19,316 bases of DNA, taken from assembly GCA_958407555.1 (NCBI GenBank), contig CATYJC010000026.1:1-19316 (forward strand), read 5' to 3'. Below, piece after piece: positions 7,341 to 14,076 of this stretch (position 1 is its first letter; each line of letters opens with the position of its first letter). The DNA comes from an uncultured Collinsella sp. Lineage in GTDB: Bacteria; Actinomycetota; Coriobacteriia; Coriobacteriales; Coriobacteriaceae. Both the position numbers and the translations under genes were made by a program. Below the pieces are notes generated by a model. It was given only the letters and a program-made list of their open reading frames with translations, was not told the origin of the DNA and did not search any database.

Positions 7341-9833
7341 ATGACCGCAACCGCCAGTCGAACCACCAACCGCAGACCCGAGCTCTTGGCCCCCGCCGGA
7401 GGCCCCGAGCCCTTTGCCGCCGCACTCGCTGCCGGGGCAGACGCCATCTACTGCGGCATGGGCAGCTTCAACGCCCGCCGCAAGGCAACAAACTTTACCG
7501 ACGAGGCCTTTGAGCAGGCCTGCCGCGCCGCGCACCTGGCCGGCTCGCGCGTCTATGTCACGGTCAACATCGTCATCAAGCAGTCCGAGATGAGTGATGC
7601 GCTGCAGCTCATCCATCGCTGCTCCACGCTGGGCGCCGACGCCTTTATCATCCAGGACTGGGGCCTGTTCTTTGAGGTCAAGCGCACCATGCCCGACATC
7701 GAGACGCACATCTCGACCCAGGCGAACATCCATGATGACCGCGGGACTATTTGGTGCCGCGAGCAGGGCGCCGACCGCGTGACCTTGTCGCGCGAGCTCT
7801 CCATCGACGAGATCGCCGCCATTCACAATGCCGCGCCCGACGTTGACCTGGAGGTCTTTAGCCACGGCGCCATCTGCTTTTGCTATTCGGGCCTGTGCCT
7901 GCTCTCGAGCTTTGCCATGGCGGGCCGCTCGGCCAACCGCGGCATGTGCGCCCAGCCCTGTCGCCTGCCTTACGAGCTGATCGATGAGAACGGTCGCACG
8001 CTCTCCCCTGCCGGTCGTGAGCGCGCGCTGTGCCCGCGCGACACCAACACGTCGCAGCTCGTTCGTCGCCTGTATGACGCCGGCGCCGCATCGCTCAAGC
8101 TCGAGGGCCGCATGAAGGCGCCCGATTACGTGTACTCCATCGTCGACGTGTATCGTCACGAAATTGACGACATGCTATCCGGAGCCACCGTTGCCAAGGA
8201 CGAGGAAGACGCCCGTCAGCGCCAGCTCAAGCGCTGCTTCAACCGCGACTTTACGCACGCCTATCAGGACGGCACCTCGGGCGACGAGATGATGAGCTAT
8301 GAGCGTTCCAACAACCGCGGCCAGATCGTGGGCACGGTGCTCGGCAGCCGCCTGGCCAACCGCGATGTGCGCGGGCTCAAGCCCGACGACCGCCGTCGCC
8401 GCGCTGCCATCGCCCGCATTGAGCTGTTTGAGCCCGTGGGAAAGGGCGACCTGCTGGAGCTTCGCCACGACGATGAGTTCGACCAGTTCCTGACCACCAT
8501 TGCCGCCGAGGATGCCGCCGCGGGCGACATCCTCGAGTGCCGCGTGCCCCGTAGCATGCCCGAGGGTTGCCGTGTGCGCGTGATTCGAAGCCAGCGCGCC
8601 ATTGACGCCGCCGGCGCCGCGCTCAAACGCGACGTGCTGCGCCGCCGCGCCGTAGACGTGTCCGTCGTGGCGCGTCTGGGCGAGCCGTTTACCGTTACGC
8701 TCACCTGCTGCGACAACTCTTCGCTTACGGCCACCGCCACCGGCTTTACCGTCGAGGCCGCCAAAACTCGCGCCGTCGAGGCGGCCGATCTAGTGGAGCA
8801 TGTGGGCCGCATGGGTTCCTCGCCCTTTGAGGCCGCGAGCTTTGACGTGGCCCTCGACGAGGACTGTGGCATGGGCTTTTCCGCCGTGCACAAGGTGCGC
8901 GCCGCCGCTTGCAAGGCGCTGGAGGAGGCCATTCTGGCACCTTACGAGGAGCGCGCGAAAACGCTCGAGTTGCCGGTGCTCGACAAATGTACGCGCCCCG
9001 CACCCGAGCACTACCGCGATGAGCCGCAGATTTGTGCCACCGTCACCTCGCTCGAGGCCGCCGAGGCAGCGCGCGCGGAGGGTGCAACGCGCATCTACAT
9101 GACCACCGACGCGCTCGATGCGGCCGAGCTCTCCCCCGCCGATGCGTTTGAGCAGGGCATCGTACCCGTACTCGATGAGGTCTGCCGCGCCGTCGACCAC
9201 GTCCGCGTTGACCCGTGGATTCTTGCTGGAGCGACTGTCGCCGTCGGCAATATCTCCGAGCTTTCCCTGGCCGCCCAGGTTGGCGCCACGGCCGAGATTC
9301 GATCCTGCCTGCCCGTGCACAACACGCCCTGCATGGAGGCACTTGCCGAGCGCGGAGCCGGCGCGTTTTGGCTCTCGCCCGAGATCACGCTCGACGAGAT
9401 TATCTCGCTTGGCACCTCCGCGCCCGCAGCGTTGGGCATCACCGTGTTCGGCCGCCCGCGCGTTATGACGAGCGAGCACTGCATCCTGCAGGTGGCCAAC
9501 GGTTGTATCCACGATTGCGTCAACTGCCGCCTTCGCGCCCGCAAGCTGTCGCTCAAGAATATCGATGGCAAGGTCATGCCCGTGCGCACCGATATTCACG
9601 GCCGCTCGCGCCTGTACGATGCCTACCCCATCGACCTCACGCCGCAGGTTCCGCAGCTGCTCGATGCCGGCGTGCGCCGTCTTATGGTTGACGGAACCCT
9701 GCTCGAGGCCGATGAGATTGGCCGTGCCGTCGCTCGCGTCCGTCGCGCCGTCGAGGCGGCTCAAGCCGGGCGCAAGCCCGCCGCCCGCCTGCGCGGCGCC
9801 ACCTCGGGCTGTATGTTTGTGGGAATTAGCTAA
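7341..9833 (+). CDS. U32 (RlhA/TrhP-like) family protein, long form
   Basis: An 830-residue member of the peptidase U32 family. Characterised relatives (RlhA, TrhP) hydroxylate 23S rRNA or tRNA with an iron-sulfur cluster; others are called collagenase-like. The N-terminal barrel starts PELLAPAGGPEPFAAAL. The family signature EVFSHGAICFCYSGLC lies at about 171-186, and NRGMCAQPC follows at 199-207. C179, C186, C203 and C231 are spaced like the cluster ligands of TrhP-type proteins. The middle and C-terminal parts resemble the long RlhA form (DUF3656 type) but run further than the roughly 650 residues of E. coli RlhA. A second cysteine cluster occurs at C714, C722, C726 and C729. The start ATG follows GAAAGGCAGG. 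It is probably co-transcribed with the pseudouridine synthase 15 nt downstream, another RNA modifier. Confidence 0.85.
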   Translation: MTATASRTTNRRPELLAPAGGPEPFAAALAAGADAIYCGMGSFNARRKATNFTDEAFEQACRAAHLAGSRVYVTVNIVIKQSEMSDALQLIHRCSTLGADAFIIQDWGLFFEVKRTMPDIETHISTQANIHDDRGTIWCREQGADRVTLSRELSIDEIAAIHNAAPDVDLEVFSHGAICFCYSGLCLLSSFAMAGRSANRGMCAQPCRLPYELIDENGRTLSPAGRERALCPRDTNTSQLVRRLYDAGAASLKLEGRMKAPDYVYSIVDVYRHEIDDMLSGATVAKDEEDARQRQLKRCFNRDFTHAYQDGTSGDEMMSYERSNNRGQIVGTVLGSRLANRDVRGLKPDDRRRRAAIARIELFEPVGKGDLLELRHDDEFDQFLTTIAAEDAAAGDILECRVPRSMPEGCRVRVIRSQRAIDAAGAALKRDVLRRRAVDVSVVARLGEPFTVTLTCCDNSSLTATATGFTVEAAKTRAVEAADLVEHVGRMGSSPFEAASFDVALDEDCGMGFSAVHKVRAAACKALEEAILAPYEERAKTLELPVLDKCTRPAPEHYRDEPQICATVTSLEAAEAARAEGATRIYMTTDALDAAELSPADAFEQGIVPVLDEVCRAVDHVRVDPWILAGATVAVGNISELSLAAQVGATAEIRSCLPVHNTPCMEALAERGAGAFWLSPEITLDEIISLGTSAPAALGITVFGRPRVMTSEHCILQVANGCIHDCVNCRLRARKLSLKNIDGKVMPVRTDIHGRSRLYDAYPIDLTPQVPQLLDAGVRRLMVDGTLLEADEIGRAVARVRRAVEAAQAGRKPAARLRGATSGCMFVGIS

Positions 9834-9848
9834 CCGAAAGGCTTACAC

Positions 9849-10508
9849 GTGAACGAAGAACCTCAAGTCCTCTACTGCGACGCCTGGCTCATGGCTATCG
9901 ATAAGCCCGCCGGCATGATCGTCCACGGTGACGGCACCGGTGAGCGCACACTTACCGACTACGCCAGCGACCTGCTGTTGGCCATGGGCGACGGCTTTGC
10001 CGCGACCGACATGCAGCCGCTCAACCGCCTGGACCGCAACACCACCGGCGTGGTGCTGTTTTCGCTCGACAAGCAGACGCAGCCTGCTTTTGATCAGATG
10101 GTCATCGACCACGCCTTCGAAAAGCACTATCTGGCGCTCGCCGAGGGCAAGATCGACTGGAACGAGAAGCTCATCGACAAGCCCATCGCCCGCGACCGCC
10201 ACGACAGCCGCAAGATGCGCGTCGGCGCCACCGGCAAGCCGTCTCAGACGCGCGTCAAGGTACTCAAGCGCCTTAAGAGCCGCCGAGGCCTGCCCGCGCG
10301 TTCCTATATCGATGTCGAGCTGCTCACTGGCCGCAAACACCAGATCCGTGTGCACCTGGCCAGCGAGCATCACCCCCTGGTTGGCGACGACCTGTACGGA
10401 ACGCCGCGCCCCTGCGGCCTGATGCTCCACGCCCACAGCGTGTCCTTCACGCATCCCGTTACCGGCGAGCACATCCACATCGAAGCCCCCTGCCCCTGGG
10501 AGCCCTAA
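9849..10508 (+). CDS. RluA-type RNA pseudouridine synthase
   Basis: A 219-residue pseudouridine synthase of the RluA class, which isomerises uridine in rRNA or tRNA. The catalytic motif is NRLDRNTTG with the nucleophile D62. The first residue is Asn59 instead of the more usual His in HRLD, a tolerated variation. DKPAGMIVHG (18-27) and GRKHQIRVHLA (near 163-173) are the other conserved blocks. There is no N-terminal S4 domain, so it is a minimal stand-alone enzyme. Start GTG at 9849 is preceded by GAAAGG. It follows the U32 gene by 15 nt, suggesting an RNA-modification operon. The exact target nucleotide cannot be inferred. Confidence 0.9.
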   Translation: MNEEPQVLYCDAWLMAIDKPAGMIVHGDGTGERTLTDYASDLLLAMGDGFAATDMQPLNRLDRNTTGVVLFSLDKQTQPAFDQMVIDHAFEKHYLALAEGKIDWNEKLIDKPIARDRHDSRKMRVGATGKPSQTRVKVLKRLKSRRGLPARSYIDVELLTGRKHQIRVHLASEHHPLVGDDLYGTPRPCGLMLHAHSVSFTHPVTGEHIHIEAPCPWEP

Positions 10509-10512
10509 ACCT

Positions 10513-10539
10513 CCACAATGGGGACAGGCACCTTTGTGG
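10513..10539. repeat. REP-like palindrome, copy 1
   Basis: CCACAA (10513-10518) and TTGTGG (10534-10539) flank a core GGGGACAGG. It lies immediately after the pseudouridine synthase stop. The element is repeated with few changes and in the same orientation at 10881-10911. There is no adjacent T-run long enough for a clear terminator. Confidence 0.65.
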
Positions 10540-10576
10540 TGGTTTTGCCGCAATGGCTCAGTCGCGTTCCCAAAAC

Positions 10577-10633
10577 GTCTCGATCTGTAACAGTTAGAGT
10601 CCATTTTCCGGTCTATCTGTTACAGATCGAGAC
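10577..10633. repeat. Inverted-repeat unit 1 of a three-unit array
   Basis: Perfect 17-bp arms, GTCTCGATCTGTAACAG (10577-10593) and CTGTTACAGATCGAGAC (10617-10633). Counted from the shared AACA/TGTT ends, the loop is 25 nt, as in the other two units. Compared with unit 2, the fifth base of TCTCG has changed G to A in the left arm and C to T in the right arm, a compensatory change. The right part of the loop (CGGTCTA) resembles that of unit 3. Confidence 0.85.
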
Positions 10634-10657
10634 ATTCGAATCCCCCTCAAGGGAAAA

Positions 10658-10712
10658 TCTCAATCTGTAACAGTAACTCGGTAAAATCCGTTCCAGATGT
10701 TACAGATTGAGA
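10658..10712. repeat. Inverted-repeat unit 2 of a three-unit array
   Basis: Perfect 15-bp arms, TCTCAATCTGTAACA (10658-10672) and TGTTACAGATTGAGA (10698-10712), around a 25-nt loop. Its start is 80 nt after that of unit 1 (TCTC to TCTC). The loop has a small inner stem (CGG/CCG) and ends in CGTTCCAG, similar to unit 3. Confidence 0.85.
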
Positions 10713-10738
10713 AAAAGAGACGGCGCGGTTCGGAAGTA

Positions 10739-10793
10739 TCTCAATCTGTAACACATAGCCCACTTTTAACGGTCCAGTTGTTACAGACTTAGA
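10739..10793. repeat. Inverted-repeat unit 3 of a three-unit array
   Basis: Left arm TCTCAATCTGTAACA (10739-10753) is identical to that of unit 2. The right arm TGTTACAGACTTAGA (10779-10793) differs at two of 15 positions. The loop is again exactly 25 nt, ending CGGTCCAGT. It starts 81 nt after unit 2. The decay in one arm suggests this copy is older or under weaker constraint. Confidence 0.8.
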
Positions 10794-10809
10794 CAAACCG
10801 GCGGACAAC

Positions 10810-10846
10810 AAAAGCGGCAACGCCCGTGATGGACGTTGCCGCTTTT
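10810..10846. terminator. Bidirectional intrinsic terminator
   Basis: AAAAGCGGCAACG (10810-10822) and CGTTGCCGCTTTT (10834-10846) are perfect 13-bp arms with an 11-nt loop and A/T ends on both sides. It can stop rightward transcription from the pseudouridine synthase side and leftward transcription from the DeoR gene, whose stop lies at 10939. Confidence 0.85.
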
Positions 10847-10880
10847 CTATTGAGAAAACTACTCGGTTTTCGTTACTAGC

Positions 10881-10911
10881 CACCACAACGGGGACAGGCC
10901 CCTTTGTGGTG
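10881..10911. repeat. REP-like palindrome, copy 2
   Basis: CACCACAA (10881-10888) and TTGTGGTG (10904-10911) are 8-bp arms around a GGGGACAGG core. It is a near copy of 10513-10539 in direct orientation, 368 nt away. The two copies bracket the three inverted-repeat units and the terminator. A further CCTGTCCCC-type fragment follows at 10925-10934. Confidence 0.65.
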
Positions 10912-10938
10912 ACTTTGGCCTTGTCCTGTCCCCTGTCG

Positions 10939-11685
10939 CTAGACCGTGATGACGTTGTCCATTGCCCGGTACTTGGCGGGAACCTCGCCTGCGGTAATAA
11001 TCGTTGCGTCGCGGAAGTCCGCGAACTTGACGGGCGCCACCATGCCAAATTTACTGGCGTCCGAGATTACGAAGCGTTTGGCCGTATGGCGCATCGAGAT
11101 ACGCTTTACTTGCGCTTCCTCGATATCGGGCGCTGTGAAGCCCTGCTCGGCGGCAATGCCGTTAGAACCCCAAAAGCCACAATTGAAGTTGTAGCGGTCT
11201 AGGGTTGCCAGGGCATCGGGGCCAACGAGTGCCTCGGTCTCGGGCTTGAGCTCGCCACCCAACACCACGGTACGCATGCCGCGCAAAGCGAGGTGCTGAG
11301 CATGGAGCACGGAATCGGTCACATAGGTGACATCTTCAAGGTGTGGAAGATGCTCGATGAGCTTGAGCGTCGTCGAGCCCGAGTCGATGTATACAAAGCT
11401 CTCGGGCTCCACAAGCGCCGCCGCACGAGCGCAGATACGCTCTTTGTCGTCGTTATGGAGGTCGCTGCGCTCATTGAGCGTTAGGTCGCGCGTCACGTGC
11501 GCGCGCTCAAGGCTCGTCGCTCCACCGTGGACCTTGGCGATGCGGTGCGCTCGGTCGAGCGTCTGCAGGTCGCGCCGAATGGTAGACGCCGTCACGCCCA
11601 GGGCGTCAGCAAGCTCTGGCACGGTAACCGAGCCAGCCTGCTGCACCATCGACACAATCGTATTGAGCCTATCTTCCGCTAGCAT
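10939..11685 (-). CDS. DeoR-family transcriptional regulator
   Basis: A 248-residue DeoR/GlpR-type repressor. The N-terminal winged HTH (residues 1-60) contains VTVPELADALGVTASTIRRD and the typical RIAKVHGGA end. The C-terminal sugar-phosphate sensing domain contains YIDSGSTTLKLIEHL and ISDASKFG. Such regulators bind tandem or inverted repeats and release on a phosphorylated sugar. The ATG at 11685 lies 3 nt after the oxidoreductase stop, and its SD (GAGGAGGAG) is formed by the final three Glu codons of that gene, so translation is probably coupled. It likely controls its own operon through the repeat array upstream of the oxidoreductase (inference). Confidence 0.9.
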   Translation of the reverse strand: MLAEDRLNTIVSMVQQAGSVTVPELADALGVTASTIRRDLQTLDRAHRIAKVHGGATSLERAHVTRDLTLNERSDLHNDDKERICARAAALVEPESFVYIDSGSTTLKLIEHLPHLEDVTYVTDSVLHAQHLALRGMRTVVLGGELKPETEALVGPDALATLDRYNFNCGFWGSNGIAAEQGFTAPDIEEAQVKRISMRHTAKRFVISDASKFGMVAPVKFADFRDATIITAGEVPAKYRAMDNVITV

Positions 11686-11688
11686 CGC

Positions 11689-12768
11689 TTACTCCTCCTC
11701 GGGGTACACGACTCCCCAGTCGGCGCGGAGCTTGGTCATAAGCTCCATAACATCAGAAGCATAATCCAGCAGCTCGCGCTTGGAGTCGTCGCCGGCAACG
11801 GCCTTCTCGAGGTCGGCCATCTCGTAGCACAGGGCGTAAGCCTCGGTGCCGGCATGGACCTCCTCGCGGTGGCCGTCCGCAGTCCACACGATGGTCGCGT
11901 GATCGGCACGCGGATACTCGTTGACCTCGATATAGCACTTGTCAAAGCTGATAACCGAGCGTTTGGGCTGCTTGGAGTGGAGCGTAAGGCTCACAACACC
12001 CAGTTGCTGCTCGGCATTACGGCAGACGATACCGCCCGCTACGTCGACACCGGTCTCACAGGTGTTGCCCAGCGAAACGACCTCAGCGGGCTGACTTGCC
12101 ATAAACAGGCGCATAACGGACAGGGCATAGACGCCAATGTCGAGCATGGCACCGCCAGCAAGGTTGCGATTGTAAAAGCGGTTGGTCAGGTCGCCGTACT
12201 CCTTGTAGCTACCAAAGTTGAGTTGGGCGAGGTTCATGCGACCAAACTCACCGGCATCCATGCGACGACGCAGCTCCTGATACAAGGGCATGTGGAGCAC
12301 CGTGGTGGCGTCCATGAGGACCACGTTATGCTCACCGGCAATGGCACGTGCCTCGTCGAGTTCGGCGGAGTTCAGGGTAATGGCCTTCTCGCAGAGCACG
12401 TGCTTGCCAGCTGCCAGAGCGGCGCGCAGGTAGGTGATATGCGTGTTATGCGGCGTGGTGATATAGATCGCGTCGATGTTAGGGTCGGCATAGAGGTCCT
12501 CGGCCGTTTCATAGACCTTCTCGATGCCATACTGCTCGGCAAAAGCTTGAGCCTTTGACAGCGTGCGGTTGGCGACGCCCGCAAGCTTGCGGCCAGCAAG
12601 AGCGAGAGACTGGGCCATCTGGTTGGCGATAACGCCGCACCCGATCACAGCCCAACGAAGCTCGGGAGCCGTAAAGATGTCGTTAGGGAACGGCTTGCCC
12701 TGGACCGAAGCGAACGCTGCCTTTGCGGCTGCCGCGGAGTCGAGTGGAGCCTGCTTGGAATCTGCCAT
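11689..12768 (-). CDS. Gfo/Idh/MocA-family NAD(P)-dependent oxidoreductase
   Basis: A 359-residue dehydrogenase of the Gfo/Idh/MocA family, which oxidises or reduces sugars, inositols or their derivatives. The Rossmann motif is VIGCGVIA (G43, G45). The active-site lysine is in CEKAITLN, where Pro is usual after Lys. GGAMLDIGVYA is the second conserved block. About 36 residues precede the Rossmann fold, a longer N-terminus than usual. Start ATG at 12768 has AGGAGG 5 nt upstream and is preferred to the upstream in-frame start. It is followed directly by a DeoR regulator. No transporter or kinase lies beside it to reveal the substrate. Confidence 0.88.
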   Translation of the reverse strand: MADSKQAPLDSAAAAKAAFASVQGKPFPNDIFTAPELRWAVIGCGVIANQMAQSLALAGRKLAGVANRTLSKAQAFAEQYGIEKVYETAEDLYADPNIDAIYITTPHNTHITYLRAALAAGKHVLCEKAITLNSAELDEARAIAGEHNVVLMDATTVLHMPLYQELRRRMDAGEFGRMNLAQLNFGSYKEYGDLTNRFYNRNLAGGAMLDIGVYALSVMRLFMASQPAEVVSLGNTCETGVDVAGGIVCRNAEQQLGVVSLTLHSKQPKRSVISFDKCYIEVNEYPRADHATIVWTADGHREEVHAGTEAYALCYEMADLEKAVAGDDSKRELLDYASDVMELMTKLRADWGVVYPEEE

Positions 12769-12810
12769 ATGTGCCTCCTGAATCATGGATCGTCTTGCAT
12801 TTCTGCCGTT

Positions 12811-12816
12811 TCTATA
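12811..12816 (-). promoter_or_regulatory. Possible -10 box of the oxidoreductase-DeoR operon
   Basis: On the minus strand TATAGA reads leftward 42 nt before the oxidoreductase start. No good -35 is visible at 17 nt, where the decamer array begins. The promoter may therefore depend on an activator or be covered by a repressor. Confidence 0.3.
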
Positions 12817-12820
12817 TTCG

Positions 12821-12950
12821 CACAACTATGCGCGTATATGCACGTATATGCGTATTTATATGCAAGCAGTTATCATATAGCCATAGTTTGCACATGTTTA
12901 CGCGGTTACACGCATTATCACGCAATTACATGCGCGTAAATGCGCATGTA
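12821..12950. promoter_or_regulatory. Two blocks of 10-nt phased repeats, candidate operator array
   Basis: Block A has four units starting at 12821, 12831, 12841 and 12851, of the form CRCGTATATG (the last is 12 nt, CGTATTTATATG). Block B has six decamers from 12891 to 12950: CACATGTTTA, CGCGGTTACA, CGCATTATCA, CGCAATTACA, TGCGCGTAAA and TGCGCATGTA. The units are exactly 10 nt apart, close to one DNA turn, so a protein would meet them on the same face. A 28-nt spacer separates the blocks. The array lies just upstream of the oxidoreductase-DeoR operon. DeoR-family proteins such as IolR bind tandem direct repeats of about 11 nt, which makes the operon's own regulator the first candidate. Confidence 0.6.
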
Positions 12951-13051
12951 ACGATCTTCGTGAAACATAAAGCGACGGAACACCGTAGCCCTAAAAGACA
13001 GAGCCAGCTGTATTACTCCACCCCTCTGGGGGCACCAGACATCAAAGGACC

Positions 13052-13132
13052 GTCCCAAACTGCCGGCACATAGGGAACGTCCCCAGCTGCCGACAGAAAA
13101 GGTACGTCCCCAGGTGCCGGCATTTCAACGGC
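13052..13132. repeat. Three tandem 27-nt repeats
   Basis: Units begin with GTCCC at 13052, 13079 and 13106, each followed by a CTGCCG or GTGCCGG segment, with spacing of exactly 27 nt. They lie between the rplX terminator and the decamer array. No coding function is supported. GTCCCC relates them loosely to the other intergenic elements of the window. Confidence 0.6.
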
Positions 13133-13198
13133 ACTCATTTAAGTCTGTCCCCAATGACCACCAAACAACGGCCACTCATTTAAGTCTGTCCCCAATGA
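13132..13198. repeat. Two direct copies of a 26-nt element
   Basis: Positions 13132-13157 and 13173-13198 are identical over 26 nt. Each begins CACTCATTTAAG and ends GTCCCCAATGA, and both are preceded by CAACGG. They lie directly downstream of the ribosomal operon terminator. They may be REP-like repeats or remnants of a small mobile element. I see no gene in the gap 12951-13208. Confidence 0.7.
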
Positions 13199-13208
13199 GT
13201 AGGGATAG

Positions 13209-13244
13209 AAAAAGGCCCGGGTGCCGTGGGGCATCCGGGCCTTT
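13209..13244 (-). terminator. Intrinsic terminator of the ribosomal protein operon
   Basis: AAAGGCCCGG (13211-13220) and CCGGGCCTTT (13235-13244) are perfect 10-bp arms, extended inward by about five more pairs to a GTGG loop. On the minus strand the stem is followed by TTTTT. It lies 26 nt after the rplX stop, so the operon ends here rather than continuing into rplE. Confidence 0.92.
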
Positions 13245-13270
13245 GCTAGCAACTTGATGTTGCGGGCAGC

Positions 13271-13576
13271 TTAGAACTTGTGGCCGCACTTCTTGCAGAC
13301 GCGCAGCTTGTTCTTGCCGTCCTTCTCGTGACCGACGCGGGTAACCTTACCGCACTCGGGGCAAACGAGATTGACGTTGGAGGCGTCGATGGGAGCCTCC
13401 TGCGAAACGATGCCGCCCTGCTGGTTGGCAGCGTTGGGCTTGACGGCCTTCTTGACGACCGAAACGCCCTCGACAACGACCTTGTTCTCGGCAGGGAGAG
13501 CACGCAGGACAACGCCCTGCTTGCCGCGATCCTTACCAGAGAGAACCTGGACCTTATCGCCCTTCTTGATATACAT
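13271..13576 (-). CDS. rplX: 50S ribosomal protein L24
   Basis: A 101-residue protein of the large subunit that starts its assembly near the exit tunnel. It begins MYIKKGDKVQVLSGKDRGKQG, a KOW motif typical of L24. The second half has CPEC (C72, C75) and CKKC (C94, C97), a zinc-binding four-cysteine set found in many L24 proteins. It is the last gene of the operon, 13 nt after rplN and just before a strong terminator. In most bacteria rplE follows here, but not in this window. Confidence 0.97.
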   Translation of the reverse strand: MYIKKGDKVQVLSGKDRGKQGVVLRALPAENKVVVEGVSVVKKAVKPNAANQQGGIVSQEAPIDASNVNLVCPECGKVTRVGHEKDGKNKLRVCKKCGHKF

Positions 13577-13589
13577 ATATCTCCCCTAA

Positions 13590-13958
13590 CTACAGGGTCT
13601 CGGGAGCGAGCGAGACGATCTTCATGTACTTCTTGTCACGAAGCTCGCGAGCGACGGGCCCGAAGATACGGGTGCCGACGGGCGAACCATCGTTGTTGAT
13701 GACAACGCAGGCGTTCTCATCAAAGCGAATGTAGGAGCCATCCTTGCGGCGGATCTCCTTAACGGTGCGAACGACGACGCAACGGACAACGTCCTTCTTC
13801 TTGACGTTGGCGCCAGGGGTAGCCTCCTGGACAGCACCGATGAACACATCGCCGATGCCTGCATAACGACGCTTGGAACCGCCAAGCACCTTGATGCAGC
13901 GAATCTTGCGAGCGCCGGAGTTGTCGGCGACGTTCAGCATGGTTTGCATCTGAATCAT
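13590..13958 (-). CDS. rplN: 50S ribosomal protein L14
   Basis: A 122-residue protein of normal length. It begins MIQMQTMLNVADNSGARKI and contains GDVFIGAVQEATP and GTRIFGPVARELR, all standard L14 blocks. It binds 23S rRNA at the subunit interface. SD GGAGGAA lies before the ATG at 13958. Unlike its tightly packed neighbours it is preceded by a 118-nt spacer that contains a nested set of inverted repeats, so its expression may be adjusted separately from rpsQ. Confidence 0.97.
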   Translation of the reverse strand: MIQMQTMLNVADNSGARKIRCIKVLGGSKRRYAGIGDVFIGAVQEATPGANVKKKDVVRCVVVRTVKEIRRKDGSYIRFDENACVVINNDGSPVGTRIFGPVARELRDKKYMKIVSLAPETL

Positions 13959-13983
13959 GGTAGATGTTCCTCCGAACTAAGAA

Positions 13984-14049
13984 CCGAAGAGAGGTGCGCA
14001 GCCTTTATACGGCCCGTGGTATGCAAGCCAGGCATACGCACATCTTCGG
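13984..14049 (-). ncRNA. Structured leader between rpsQ and rplN
   Basis: Nested inverted repeats fill this spacer. The outer arms are CCGAAGA (13984-13990) and TCTTCGG (14043-14049). Inside them are GTGCG (13994-13998) and CGCAC (14037-14041), then GTATGC (14019-14024) and GCATAC (14032-14037) around a 7-nt loop. The last two stems share base 14037, so they compete there. The structure ends 25 nt before the rplN start. It could be a ribosomal-protein binding leader or an RNase processing site. Confidence 0.45.
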
Positions 14050-14076
14050 AAACGTACAAGTCGTAAGAGCGACTGC

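Noticed and set aside
10577..10793. CRISPR-like array, because of regular 80-nt spacing
   Set aside because: Each unit is an inverted pair of arms around a loop of fixed length, not an identical direct repeat with unique spacers, and no cas genes are near.
12723..13073. Rightward 116-codon open frame across the decamer array
   Set aside because: It begins inside the oxidoreductase gene on the other strand, and much of it is the translation of the repeats. No SD.
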